From: Streptomyces wedmorensis
GTDB lineage: Bacteria; Actinomycetota; Actinomycetes; Streptomycetales; Streptomycetaceae
DNA length: 64,000 bases
Reading direction: 5' to 3'
NCBI RefSeq assembly: GCF_000716445.1
Contig: NZ_JNWK01000033.1
Location: 1 to 64,000, forward strand
A program made the position numbers and the translations under genes. How positions within the stretch are numbered: the first letter of the stretch is position 1; each line of letters begins with the position of its first letter. Under the pieces are notes generated by a model. The model saw only the letters and a program-made list of their open reading frames with translations. It was not told the origin of the DNA and ran no database searches. Of the stretch, positions 16,464 through 24,481 are shown in pieces.

Positions 16464-16694
16464 ATGGACGACGCGTCGATGGACTCCGCGATGGTGGGAC
16501 TGCTCGGCCGGGTGACCGGCACCGTCGGCCCCGGCCTCGTCGGCGAGGTGATCGTCCGGATCCGGGGCGGCGCCGAGCACTTCCTCGCCCACCCGGCGAC
16601 TCCGAAGGAGCGGATCGAGATCGGAACGGTCGTGATGGTCATGGAACATCTCCCTCCACGCACCGTCTATGTCACAGCCGCGTACGACAGTTGA
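16464..16694 (+). CDS. Small NfeD-like/OB-fold protein preceding flotillin
   Basis: 76 residues. The segment LVGEVIVRIRGGAEHFLAH...RIEIGTVVMVMEHLPPRTVYV reads as a short beta-barrel like the soluble C-terminal domain of NfeD proteins, which are commonly encoded next to flotillins. The membrane part of NfeD is absent. There is no ribosome site; TACCGT at 16452-16457 ends 6 nt before the ATG, a spacing compatible with a leaderless mRNA. Two hairpins separate it from the flotillin gene. NfeD kinship is inferred from fold pattern and context. Confidence 0.6.
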   Translation: MDDASMDSAMVGLLGRVTGTVGPGLVGEVIVRIRGGAEHFLAHPATPKERIEIGTVVMVMEHLPPRTVYVTAAYDS

Positions 16695-16704
16695 CCGAAC
16701 CGTT

Positions 16705-16733
16705 GAGTGTGCGCCCGTCACGGGCGCACACTC
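16705..16733 (+). terminator. Strong hairpin in the flotillin leader
   Basis: GAGTGTGCGCCCGT / ACGGGCGCACACTC: perfect 14-bp arms around a single nt (functionally a 3-5 nt loop), 10 nt after the small NfeD-like gene. It could end that transcript or act as an attenuator ahead of flotillin. Confidence 0.8.
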
Positions 16734-16765
16734 CCTTCACCGGGTCCGCTCGGCCCCGGTGAAGG
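16734..16765 (+). promoter_or_regulatory. Second hairpin overlapping the flotillin ribosome site
   Basis: CCTTCACCGGG (16734-16744) pairs perfectly with CCCGGTGAAGG (16755-16765) over a 10-nt loop, starting on the base after the first hairpin. Its 3' arm includes the first bases of the AAGGGGG ribosome site (from 16762) of the flotillin gene, so folding would partly hide it. Confidence 0.6.
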
Positions 16766-16777
16766 GGGAACCTGCCC

Positions 16778-18199
16778 ATGGGCATCGGCATTCTGGCAGG
16801 CGTCGTCGTCGGCGCCGTCGTCGTTGTCATCACCGTCTTCAAGATGATGTGGCGCGTCGCGGAACCCAACGAGGCGCTGATCATCTCCGGTTCCAACCAC
16901 AAGAACGAGGGCCTCGGCGCGGGAATGGGATTCCGCATCGTCACCGGTCGCGGCACCCTCGTGCTCCCCGGCGTCCAGGCGGTCCGCAAGCTGTCGCTCG
17001 ACCTCAACGAGACGCAGCTGTCCGTCGAGTGCGTCACCCACCAGGGCATTCCGCTCAAGGTCCGCGGCGTGGTCATCTTCAAGGTCGGCGACGACTTCGT
17101 GTCGATCGCCAACGCCGCCCGCCGCTTCCTCGACCAGCAGAAACTCATGTCGGAGCGGGTGCACATCGTCTTCGCCGGTCATCTCCGCGCCATCGTCGGC
17201 GGGTTGACCGTCGAGGACATGATCCGTGACCGGGAGAAGCTGACCGGACAGGCCCGTTCGGCCTGTGGCACGGAGATGGAGAAGCTCGGCCTGATCGTCG
17301 ACTCGCTGCAGATCCACGAGATCGAGGACCCGACCGGCTACATCAAGAACCTCGCCGCCCCGCACGCCGCCGCCGTCCAGCGGGACGCCCGGATCGCGCA
17401 GGCCGAGGCCAACCGGCGGGCCACCGAGGCCGAGCAGCAGGCCGCGGCCCGCATGTCCGAGGCGACCCGCGACAGCGAGATCCTTCAGGCGGGCTACCAG
17501 GCCGAGCGGGACCAGGCCTCCGCCCGGGCCCGCCAGGCCGGCCCGCTCGCCGAGGCGGCCTCCCGCCAGGAGGTCGTCGTCCAGGAGACCCGCGTCGCCG
17601 AGCTGGAAGGACACCGCAAGGAACAGCAGCTCCAGGCAGAGGTCCGCAAGCCCGCCGACGCCATGGCCTACGAGACCCGGACGCTCGCCGCGGCCGAACG
17701 TGACGCCCGGATCTCCGCGGCCGAGGCCGAGGCCAAGGAGACCGAGCTCGCGAGCGCCGCCCAGGCCACGGCGACGCGGCTCACCGGTGAGGCCGAGGCG
17801 GCCGCCCAGCACGCCAAGGGCCTCGCAGTCGCCGAGGCCACCCGCGCGAAGGGTCTCGCCGAAGCCGAGGCGATCAAGGCGCGCGCCGCGGCGCTCGCCG
17901 AGAACCAGGAGGCCGTCGTCGCCCAGCAACTCGCCGAGAAGTGGCCGGAGATCGTCTCCGCCGGCGCCTCCGCCTTCGGCAACGTCGACCAGATGGTGCT
18001 CCTCAACGGCGCCGACGGCATGGCCGACGTCTTCGCCAAGGCCCTCACCATGGGCGGCACCGGCCTCGGCCTCGCCCGCCAACTCCTCGCCACCATGAAC
18101 CCGGCCGCCCAGGAGCGCCTCGGCGCGACGAACGTGCCGGCACCGTCGGCCGCACGGCCGGAGGAGAGCGTCGAGATCACCATCGGCGACGGCGCGTAG
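16778..18199 (+). CDS. Flotillin-like SPFH domain protein
   Basis: 473 residues. An N-terminal hydrophobic anchor (2-22, GIGILAGVVVGAVVVVITVF) leads into the SPFH/band 7 domain (about 30-190, ending GLIVDSLQIHEIEDPTGYIKNL). A long Ala/Glu/Arg coiled coil (about 195-385, with many AEA repeats) and a flotillin C-terminal segment (QLAEKWPEIVSAG...NVDQMVLLNG) follow. Flotillins oligomerise in membrane microdomains and organise signalling and cell-envelope enzymes. Reads as full length. Expression may be tuned by the two leader hairpins. A terminator follows at 18222. Confidence 0.92.
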   Translation: MGIGILAGVVVGAVVVVITVFKMMWRVAEPNEALIISGSNHKNEGLGAGMGFRIVTGRGTLVLPGVQAVRKLSLDLNETQLSVECVTHQGIPLKVRGVVIFKVGDDFVSIANAARRFLDQQKLMSERVHIVFAGHLRAIVGGLTVEDMIRDREKLTGQARSACGTEMEKLGLIVDSLQIHEIEDPTGYIKNLAAPHAAAVQRDARIAQAEANRRATEAEQQAAARMSEATRDSEILQAGYQAERDQASARARQAGPLAEAASRQEVVVQETRVAELEGHRKEQQLQAEVRKPADAMAYETRTLAAAERDARISAAEAEAKETELASAAQATATRLTGEAEAAAQHAKGLAVAEATRAKGLAEAEAIKARAAALAENQEAVVAQQLAEKWPEIVSAGASAFGNVDQMVLLNGADGMADVFAKALTMGGTGLGLARQLLATMNPAAQERLGATNVPAPSAARPEESVEITIGDGA

Positions 18200-18221
18200 T
18201 CAGCGCGGTTCCGGGAGTGAC

Positions 18222-18261
18222 GGACGGGGCCCGGCGCCTTCTCGGCGCCCGGGCCCCGTCC
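18222..18261 (+). terminator. Terminator after flotillin gene
   Basis: GGACGGGGCCCGGCGCC (18222-18238) pairs with 18244-18261 with a one-base bulge and a 5-nt loop, 23 nt after the flotillin stop. Confidence 0.85.
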
Positions 18262-18343
18262 TCGTACCCCCGTCGGCTCCCCTGCCCCGCTCACTGACCC
18301 CAGGTCGTCGCGCGGCCCGTCGGCTCCCGCCGGGTGACCGGCC

Positions 18344-18514
18344 TCAGTTGTGGCCGAACTTCCGTTCCTTCCGGTGCGACGCGTGCTCCACGAGGGGCAT
18401 CGAGGCCTCTCTCGGGGGTGCCGCCGCCTTCTGTTCCTTCGCGGCCGCCTCAGTACGGTGCTCATGACCGCCGGTACGGGCTCCCCGGTTCGTCCGGGTC
18501 TGTTTCTTGCCCAC
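18344..18514 (-). CDS. Small basic hydrophilic protein, 56 residues
   Basis: Start GTG 18512-18514 (GKKQTRTNRGARTGG) is chosen because GGGAGG (18522-18527) lies 7 nt upstream; the ATG five codons earlier overlaps that ribosome site. The product is lysine/arginine/histidine-rich, with an acidic-basic middle (EHRTEAAAKEQKAA) and no hydrophobic segment, so it is probably cytoplasmic and disordered. Similar short basic proteins occur in Streptomyces without known function. Confidence 0.6.
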   Translation of the reverse strand: MGKKQTRTNRGARTGGHEHRTEAAAKEQKAAAPPREASMPLVEHASHRKERKFGHN

Positions 18515-18618
18515 GATCGTGCCTCCCATAAGGGGTATCGGACTGTGGTCCGTATCTCCTCAGCGTGGCACGGGGGTGCGGGCGCCGCATGTCAGGCGGC
18601 CTCCCGCCGGCAACGGGT

Positions 18619-19449
18619 TCAGGCCGTACGGTCCAGCACCCGCGCGAACGCCGCGAGGGTCCTGCCGCCCGCGGAGCGGTCCAGCACGGCGAAGACGACC
18701 TCCTCGAAATGACCTGCGAAGCGTCCGTCCCCCGCGAGCAGCCCCCTGAAGGCGCCCGCGACGTCCTCCGGATCGTTCATGAAGACCCCACATCCCCACG
18801 CGCCGAGAACGAGCCGCCGATACCCGGCCGCCGCCGCCGTCTCCAGAACCCGTTCCGCACGCGAGGCGAGCACCCCGGGCAGCAGATGGGCCCGCTCGGG
18901 GGCGGTTCGCCGGACGACCCCCGCGTTCGGTGCCGGCGAAGTCAGGAAACCGACCGTGAACGGGTCGGTGAGCAGACCTCCCCGGTCGTCCCGGAAGACC
19001 GGCACACCCGGCGAGTGAATGACCCGGTCCGTGTAGAACGCGTCCCGCTCCGCCCGGTGATGCGCGTAGTACGCGGGCGCGCGCAGCAGGGTCGCGTGAA
19101 GGGCGGACGCGCGGCAGAGCGCCTCCTCCTGGGCCTGCGCCCCGTTCAGATAGCCCCCGCCCGGATTCCGCGCCGACGCGAAGTTCAGCACCGCCACAGG
19201 GCGGGAACCGTCGGCCGCCGTCATCCTCCGGGCGGCCGCCAAGCTGCTCTCGCCCGTCACCTCGAGTGTCGTCGCGCGATCCGTGTCCGGCGTGACCACG
19301 ACCGGGCCGGGGCCGTGAAGGCGGGTTCCGGACAAGGCGGCGGCCAGGTCTTCCGCGAGGGAGACGGTCCGGCCGTCCGGGGCCCTGTACCGGCCCTCGG
19401 CCACGATCTCCTCGGTGTGCCGCGCGATCGCGCGCAGTCGTGCGCTCAT
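18619..19449 (-). CDS. TIGR02452/DUF2263 protein, bacterial-type poly(ADP-ribose) glycohydrolase
   Basis: 276 residues. The macrodomain-like fold contains the PARG catalytic signature GGG-x7-QEE in NPGGGYLNGAQAQEEALCR near residue 105, with both catalytic-loop glutamates present. Flanking strands (PVAVLNFASARNP, LVLGAWGCGVFMNDP) are typical. Bacterial PARGs of this family (for example from Thermomonospora) cleave ribose-ribose bonds of poly(ADP-ribose). A glycohydrolase acting on ADP-ribosylated protein or nucleic acid is a strong family inference. ATG 19447-19449 begins MSARLRAIARHT; the longer upstream frame is repeat-derived. No ART or DarT-like partner gene is adjacent. Confidence 0.88.
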   Translation of the reverse strand: MSARLRAIARHTEEIVAEGRYRAPDGRTVSLAEDLAAALSGTRLHGPGPVVVTPDTDRATTLEVTGESSLAAARRMTAADGSRPVAVLNFASARNPGGGYLNGAQAQEEALCRASALHATLLRAPAYYAHHRAERDAFYTDRVIHSPGVPVFRDDRGGLLTDPFTVGFLTSPAPNAGVVRRTAPERAHLLPGVLASRAERVLETAAAAGYRRLVLGAWGCGVFMNDPEDVAGAFRGLLAGDGRFAGHFEEVVFAVLDRSAGGRTLAAFARVLDRTA

Positions 19450-20140
19450 GGCCCCCAGCGTGATCGTTTCGCCTCCCCCACGGCAACGGAATTTCCCGGA
19501 CCGCCCCACCCTCCGGCCGGCCGCGCCCGCCCTCGGACGGGCCGCGTCCCTTGGCCCCGCGCCCCGAAGGGCTGCGCCCCTTGCCCCGCACCCGTACGCG
19601 CCGCCGTGCGGGCCCGTCGCCCTCTGCCGTACGGCCTTCGCCCGCTGCCGTGTGGGCCTGCGCCCCGCCCCGTGCGGGCCTTCGCCCGCCGCACCCCCGT
19701 GTGGGCACACGGGACGGCACCCCGACCCACCCCCGCGTGAGCACGGGACGGCACCCGGCCCCCCACCGTGTGGGCACACGGGACGGCACCCGACCCACCC
19801 ACCGCGTGAGCCCACGGGACGGCACCCGACCCACCCACCGTGTGGGCACACGGGACGGCATCCCGGCCCACCCGCCGTGTGGGCAATCGTCCCGCTGGGG
19901 CGGGACGGGTGGGCACACGGGACGGCGCCCTCGGCGGCGCCTCCGCCCCTGTTGCCTTGGCCCGCACCCATTGCTCGGTGCGCACCGGGTGCGGGTTCGT
20001 AACGCGGGGCGAGGCGCGGCGGAGGGGTGGCCCGTGGCGCGGGGGTGGCTGGGGAGGTGGTCTTGCGTGGGGGTCGGGGGTGGCTTTAGGTGGAAGCAGC
20101 GACTTCCGGGGGCGTGGCCCCATGACGAGGAGGTGCAGGG
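19450..20140. other. Gene-free, repeat-rich stretch before egtA
   Basis: About 690 nt without a credible gene. From about 19560 it consists of degenerate copies of GC-rich units (CCGTGCGGGCC, CCGTGTGGGCC), grading into the clean array at 19698-19930. The last 200 nt hold the egtA promoter region. Confidence 0.6.
19698..19930. repeat. 34-36-bp minisatellite array
   Basis: Tandem units based on CCGTGTGGGCACACGGGACG followed by GCACCCGACCCACC. The GGGACGGC core recurs at 19711, 19745, 19780, 19816, 19852 and 19919, so the period is 34-36 nt with one longer, divergent unit at the end. Each unit has an internal dyad (GTGTGGGCACAC). More degenerate copies extend upstream to about 19560. Confidence 0.85.
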
Positions 20141-21400
20141 ATGGCGTCGAGCGGCATACCGCGTGGCGGGCCCCCTCTTGGTGAAGGGGAGGCGGAGGAC
20201 CTGCTGCGATGTATCTGCTTCAAGACGGGCCCGCCCCGGACGGTGGGGGCGGAGCTGGAGTGGCTGGTGCACGACCTGCGGGACGCGCGGACACCCGTAC
20301 GGCCGCCGAGGCTGGCGGCGGCCGTCGACACGGTGCGGTCACTGCCGCTGGTGTCGGCGCTGACGTTCGAACCCGGCGGGCAGCTGGAGCTCAGCTCGCA
20401 CCCGGCCGGTTCTCTCATGGAGTGTCTCGACTCGCTCGCGGCGGACCTGCGGGCGGTGCGGGGCGCGCTGGGGCCGCTGGGGCTCACGCTGAGCGGGTAC
20501 GGGGTGGATCCCTGGCACGCGCCGCGCGAGAGGGTGCTGCACGAGCCCCGTTACGACGCGATGGAAACGGCGCTCGGCCGCTCCGGCACGGCGGGGCGGG
20601 CGATGATGTGCGACTCGGCGTCGGTGCAGATCTGTCTCGACGCGGGTGTCGAGGAGCCGGGGCCGCTGGGTTATCACCGGCGTTGGCGGCTGGCTCATCT
20701 CCTGGGCGCGGTGCTCGTGGCGGCGTTCGCCAACTCTGCCGTGCACGGTGGTCGCCGGACCGGCTGGCGTTCGACGCGGCAGGCGCTCTGGGCGGACCTC
20801 GACCCCCGGCGGGCGCTGGCGCCCTCGGCCGACGGGGAGCCCCGCGCGGAGTGGGCGGCGCATGTTCTCGACACTCCGGTGTTGTGCGTGCGGACCGACG
20901 AGGGTCCGTGGGCGGTACCGGAGGGGCTGACGTTCCGGGAGTGGCTGCGTACGGGTCTGCCGCGTCCGGCCGATGCCGACGATCTCCGCTATCACATGAC
21001 GACGCTGTTCCCGCCGGTGCGGCCGCGCGGCCATCTGGAGCTGCGGATGGTCGACGCGCAGTCGGGCCACGACGGCTGGATGGTGCCGGTGGCCGTGACG
21101 ACGGCGGTGTTCGAGGACCCGGAGGCGGCGGAGACCGTGTACCGGTCGCTGAAGCATCTCGGGGAGCGGGCCGGTTCGGATCCCGCTCCGCGCAATCCGC
21201 TCTGGGTCGCGGCGGCCCGTGACGGCCTCGCCGATCCCGAGCTGCACGCCGCCGCGCGGACCGTGTTCGCCGTCGCCCTCGACGCGCTGCCCCGGGTCGG
21301 GGCGAGCGAGTCGGTCCGGCGCGCGGTCGCCGCCTTCCAGGAACGGTATGTGATTCCCGGGATCTGCCCGGCCGACGAGCTTCAGGCGGTGACGTCATGA
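20141..21400 (+). CDS. egtA: Glutamate-cysteine ligase EgtA (ergothioneine pathway)
   Basis: 419 residues of the GCS2 family. It forms gamma-glutamylcysteine, the sulfur donor for ergothioneine in actinobacteria. Diagnostic stretches include GAELEWLVHDLRD (about 35), FEPGGQLELSSHP (about 75, substrate and ATP loop), LGYGVDPWHAPRERV-like SGYGVDPWHAPRERV, and HLELRMVDAQSG (about 295). AGGAGG at 20128-20133 precedes the ATG. First gene of egtABCD; its stop overlaps the egtB start (ATGA). Confidence 0.95.
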   Translation: MASSGIPRGGPPLGEGEAEDLLRCICFKTGPPRTVGAELEWLVHDLRDARTPVRPPRLAAAVDTVRSLPLVSALTFEPGGQLELSSHPAGSLMECLDSLAADLRAVRGALGPLGLTLSGYGVDPWHAPRERVLHEPRYDAMETALGRSGTAGRAMMCDSASVQICLDAGVEEPGPLGYHRRWRLAHLLGAVLVAAFANSAVHGGRRTGWRSTRQALWADLDPRRALAPSADGEPRAEWAAHVLDTPVLCVRTDEGPWAVPEGLTFREWLRTGLPRPADADDLRYHMTTLFPPVRPRGHLELRMVDAQSGHDGWMVPVAVTTAVFEDPEAAETVYRSLKHLGERAGSDPAPRNPLWVAAARDGLADPELHAAARTVFAVALDALPRVGASESVRRAVAAFQERYVIPGICPADELQAVTS

Positions 21401-22767
21401 CCGGTGGGAAGGGAAGCGACAGTCGGGTGGCGGACGGGGGCGCGACCGGGGCCGGTGGCGAGGGCGATCCGGAGGCGTTGCGTACGCGTGCCCTGGAGGC
21501 GCTGACCGTCGCGCGGGAGCGGACCGCGCTGCTCACGTCCTGTGTGGAGGACGGCGAACTGACCGCGCAGCACTCTCCTTTGATGTCGCCGCTGGTCTGG
21601 GACCTGGCGCACATCGGCAACCAGGAGGAGCAGTGGCTGTGGCGGGCCGTCGCGGGGCGTGAGGCGCTGCGGCCCGAGATCGACTCGCTGTACGACGCGT
21701 TCGAGCATCCGCGGGCGACGCGCCCGTCCCTTCCGCTGCTGGCGCCGGGTGAGGCACGGGCCTACGCGGCGGACGTACGCGTCCGGGTGCTCGACGTCCT
21801 GGAGCGCACGCCTCTGGAGGGGCGGCCGCTGGTCGACGCGGGATTCGCGTTCGGCATGATCGCGCAGCACGAACAGCAGCACGACGAGACGATGTTGATC
21901 ACCCATCAGCTGCGGAAGGGCCCGGCCGCGCTGACCGCTCCCCCGCCGCCGGTCCGGCGGTCGGGACCGCTGCCGCCGGAAGTACTGGTTCCCGGGGGTC
22001 CGTTCACGATGGGGACCTCGGACGAGCCGTGGGCGCTGGACAACGAGCGGCCGGCGCACGCGCGTCTGGTGCCCGCGTTCCACATCGACACGACGCCGGT
22101 GACGAACGGCGCCTATCTGGCGTTCATGGCCGACGGCGGCTACACGGAGCGGCGCTGGTGGCGGCCGGAGGGCTGGGCGCAGATCAGGGAGCACTCCATC
22201 GAGGCGCCGTTGTTCTGGCGCCGGGAGGGCGGGCAGTGGCTGCGCCGCAGGTTCGGGGTGACGGAGCCGGTGCCGGAGGAGGAACCGGTGCTGCACGTGA
22301 GCTGGTACGAGGCGGACGCCTACGCGCGCTGGGCGGGCCGCCGGCTGCCGTCGGAGGCCGAGTGGGAGAAGGCCGCCCGGTACGACCCGGGGTCGGGGCG
22401 TTCACGGCGCTATCCGTGGGGTGACGCGGAGCCGGGTCCCGAGCACGCGAACCTCGGGCAGCGACACCTTCGGCCGGCGCCCGCGGGCAGCTATCCGGAG
22501 GGCGCTTCGCCGCTCGGTGTACGGCAGTTGATCGGCGACGTGTGGGAGTGGACGGCGAGCGACTTCCTGCCGTATCCGGGGTTCACGGCCTTCCCGTACA
22601 AGGAGTACTCGGAGGTGTTCTTCGGCCCCGACCACAAGGTGCTGCGCGGTGGATCGTTCGCGGTGGACCCGGTCGCCTGCCGGGGCACGTTCCGCAACTG
22701 GGACCTGCCGGTGCGGCGCCAGATCTTCTCCGGGTTCCGTACGGCGCGCAGCGCGGAGCTCGACTGA
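21397..22767 (+). CDS. egtB: Hercynylcysteine sulfoxide synthase EgtB
   Basis: 456 residues. The N-terminal DinB-like domain has iron ligands in WDLAHIGNQEEQW (about 68) and the HX3HXE motif HEQQHDE (about 155). The C-terminal formylglycine-generating-enzyme fold includes PGGPFTMGTSDEPWALDNE, SWYEADAYARWAGRRLPSEA, WEWTASDFLPYPGF and VLRGGSF. This non-heme iron enzyme uses O2 to join gamma-glutamylcysteine to hercynine. Overlaps egtA by 4 nt (ATGA) and egtC by 1 nt (TGATG), indicating translational coupling. Confidence 0.96.
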   Translation: MTGGKGSDSRVADGGATGAGGEGDPEALRTRALEALTVARERTALLTSCVEDGELTAQHSPLMSPLVWDLAHIGNQEEQWLWRAVAGREALRPEIDSLYDAFEHPRATRPSLPLLAPGEARAYAADVRVRVLDVLERTPLEGRPLVDAGFAFGMIAQHEQQHDETMLITHQLRKGPAALTAPPPPVRRSGPLPPEVLVPGGPFTMGTSDEPWALDNERPAHARLVPAFHIDTTPVTNGAYLAFMADGGYTERRWWRPEGWAQIREHSIEAPLFWRREGGQWLRRRFGVTEPVPEEEPVLHVSWYEADAYARWAGRRLPSEAEWEKAARYDPGSGRSRRYPWGDAEPGPEHANLGQRHLRPAPAGSYPEGASPLGVRQLIGDVWEWTASDFLPYPGFTAFPYKEYSEVFFGPDHKVLRGGSFAVDPVACRGTFRNWDLPVRRQIFSGFRTARSAELD

Positions 22768-23519
22768 TGTGCCGTCACATCGCCTTCGTGGGCGAGCCGG
22801 TGGCACTGGGCGAGCTCCTTCTCCGGCCGGGGCACGCGCTGCTGCGGCAGTCCTGGGAGCCCCGTACGCAGGCCAGCGGGGTGGTGAACGCCGACGGCTT
22901 CGGCGTGGGCTGGTACGCGGAGGGCGATCCGGTGCCCGCGCGGTACCGGCGGGCCGGGCCGATCTGGGGCGACCTGTCCTTCGCCGACCTCGCCCGGGTG
23001 GTGCGCTCGGGGGCGGCCCTCGCCGCCGTACGGAGTGCCACCCTGCCGGGTGCCGACGGGGAGGCGGCGGCGGCGCCGTTCGGCGGCGGGCCGTGGCTGT
23101 TCAGCCACAACGGCGCGGTAGCGGGCTGGCCGGGTTCGCTGGCGGCGACGGCCGGGACGCTCCCGGCCGAGGAGTTGCTGTCGCTCGAGGCGCGCACCGA
23201 CTCGGCGTTGCTGTGGGCGCTCGTGCTGCACCGGTTGCGGGCCGGGGACGCGCCGGGTCCGGCGCTCGCGGACACCGTGCGGGAAGCCGCCGCCGCGGCG
23301 CCCGGGTCCCGGCTGAACCTGCTGCTGACCGACGGCGTCACCATCGCCGCGACGACCTGGGGGGACAGCCTCTGGTACCTGACGGGCCCCGACCGGGTGG
23401 TCGTGGCCTCCGAACCGTACGACGCCGATCCGCGCTGGCGGGCGGTGCCCGAGCACACGCTCGTGACCGCCGACCGCGCCGACGTCACCCTCACCCCGCT
23501 CAAGGAGCCGTCCGCGTGA
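22767..23519 (+). CDS. egtC: Gamma-glutamyl hercynylcysteine S-oxide hydrolase EgtC
   Basis: 250 residues of the class II glutamine amidotransferase (Ntn) fold. The nucleophile is Cys2 (MCRHIAFVGEP), exposed after Met removal. NADGFGVGWYAEG (about 45), WLFSHNGAVAGW (about 112) and EARTDSALLWALVL (about 145) are the usual glutamine-site motifs. It removes the glutamyl group from the EgtB product. Starts within the egtB stop and overlaps the egtD GTG by 4 nt. Confidence 0.95.
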   Translation: MCRHIAFVGEPVALGELLLRPGHALLRQSWEPRTQASGVVNADGFGVGWYAEGDPVPARYRRAGPIWGDLSFADLARVVRSGAALAAVRSATLPGADGEAAAAPFGGGPWLFSHNGAVAGWPGSLAATAGTLPAEELLSLEARTDSALLWALVLHRLRAGDAPGPALADTVREAAAAAPGSRLNLLLTDGVTIAATTWGDSLWYLTGPDRVVVASEPYDADPRWRAVPEHTLVTADRADVTLTPLKEPSA

Positions 23520-24481
23520 GCCCGTTCCAGCTGACCCGTACCCTCGCCCCCGACGCCGCCGGCGCCGATCTGCGCGCCGATGTCCGGCACGGTCTGACCC
23601 GCTCCCCCAAGGAGCTGCCGCCGAAGTGGTTCTACGACGCGCGGGGCAGTGAGATCTTCGAGGAGATCACCCGGCTGCCCGAGTACTACCCGACGCGGGC
23701 GGAGCGGGAGATCCTGGCGGCGAGGGCTCCGGAGATCGCCGCCGCCACCGGGGCGAGGACCCTGGTGGAGCTGGGCTCGGGTTCCTCCGAGAAGACCCGG
23801 TTCCTGATCGACGCACTGCTTCCGGGCCTGGACAGCTACGTCCCCGTGGACGTGAGCGAGTCCGCGCTGACCGGGGCGGCCGAGTCGCTGCTCGCCGAGC
23901 GGCCGGAGCTGCGGGTGCACGCGCTGGTCGCCGACTTCACCCGGGGTCTCGGCCTTCCGGGGACGCCCGGGCCGCGGCTGGTCGCCTTCCTGGGCGGGAC
24001 GATCGGGAACCTGCTTCCGGCCGAGCGGCGGACGTTCCTCCGCTCGGTGCGGGCGATGCTCTCGCCGGGGGACGCGCTGCTGCTCGGCACGGACCTGGTG
24101 AAGGACGAGGCGACGCTCGTGGCCGCCTACGACGACGCGGCGGGGGTGACGGCCGCGTTCAACAAGAACGTGCTGTCCGTGATCGACCGGGAGCTGGGCG
24201 CCGACGCCGATCCGGACGCCTTCGACCACGTGGCGCTGTGGGACGCCGAGCGGGAGTGGATCGAGATGCGGCTGCGCGCCCGCCACGCGCTCACCGTGAA
24301 GATTCCCGAGCTGGACCTCGTGGTGCCGTTCGCGGCGGGCGAGGAGGTACGGACGGAGGTGTCGGCGAAGTTCCGTCAGGCGGGTGTCCGGGCGGAGCTG
24401 GCGGCGGCGGACCTCGATCTCGACCGCTGGTGGACGGACGCCGAGGGCAGGTTCGCGCTGTCGCTCGCGACCGCGCGCTGA
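23516..24481 (+). CDS. egtD: L-histidine N-alpha-trimethyltransferase EgtD
   Basis: 321 residues, the normal EgtD length. The family signature PPKWFYDARGSEIFEEITRLPEYYPTR is near residue 35 (described here in part), SAM-binding LVELGSGSSEKTR near 80, and LGGTIGNLLPAER near 155. It converts histidine to hercynine in three SAM-dependent steps. GTG 23516 overlaps the egtC stop (GTGA). No egtE (lyase) follows; as in other Streptomyces the C-S lyase is probably elsewhere. Its 3' end overlaps the convergent acyltransferase gene by about 106 nt. Confidence 0.96.
   Translation: MSPFQLTRTLAPDAAGADLRADVRHGLTRSPKELPPKWFYDARGSEIFEEITRLPEYYPTRAEREILAARAPEIAAATGARTLVELGSGSSEKTRFLIDALLPGLDSYVPVDVSESALTGAAESLLAERPELRVHALVADFTRGLGLPGTPGPRLVAFLGGTIGNLLPAERRTFLRSVRAMLSPGDALLLGTDLVKDEATLVAAYDDAAGVTAAFNKNVLSVIDRELGADADPDAFDHVALWDAEREWIEMRLRARHALTVKIPELDLVVPFAAGEEVRTEVSAKFRQAGVRAELAAADLDLDRWWTDAEGRFALSLATAR

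Noticed and set aside
19698..19930. CRISPR array
   Set aside because: Units are contiguous tandem copies without unique spacers, and no cas genes are present. The same applies to the arrays at 9.4, 13.3 and 28.1 kb.
19415..20002. Coding frame across the repeat region
   Set aside because: Composition follows the repeat in all frames; no start signal or motif.
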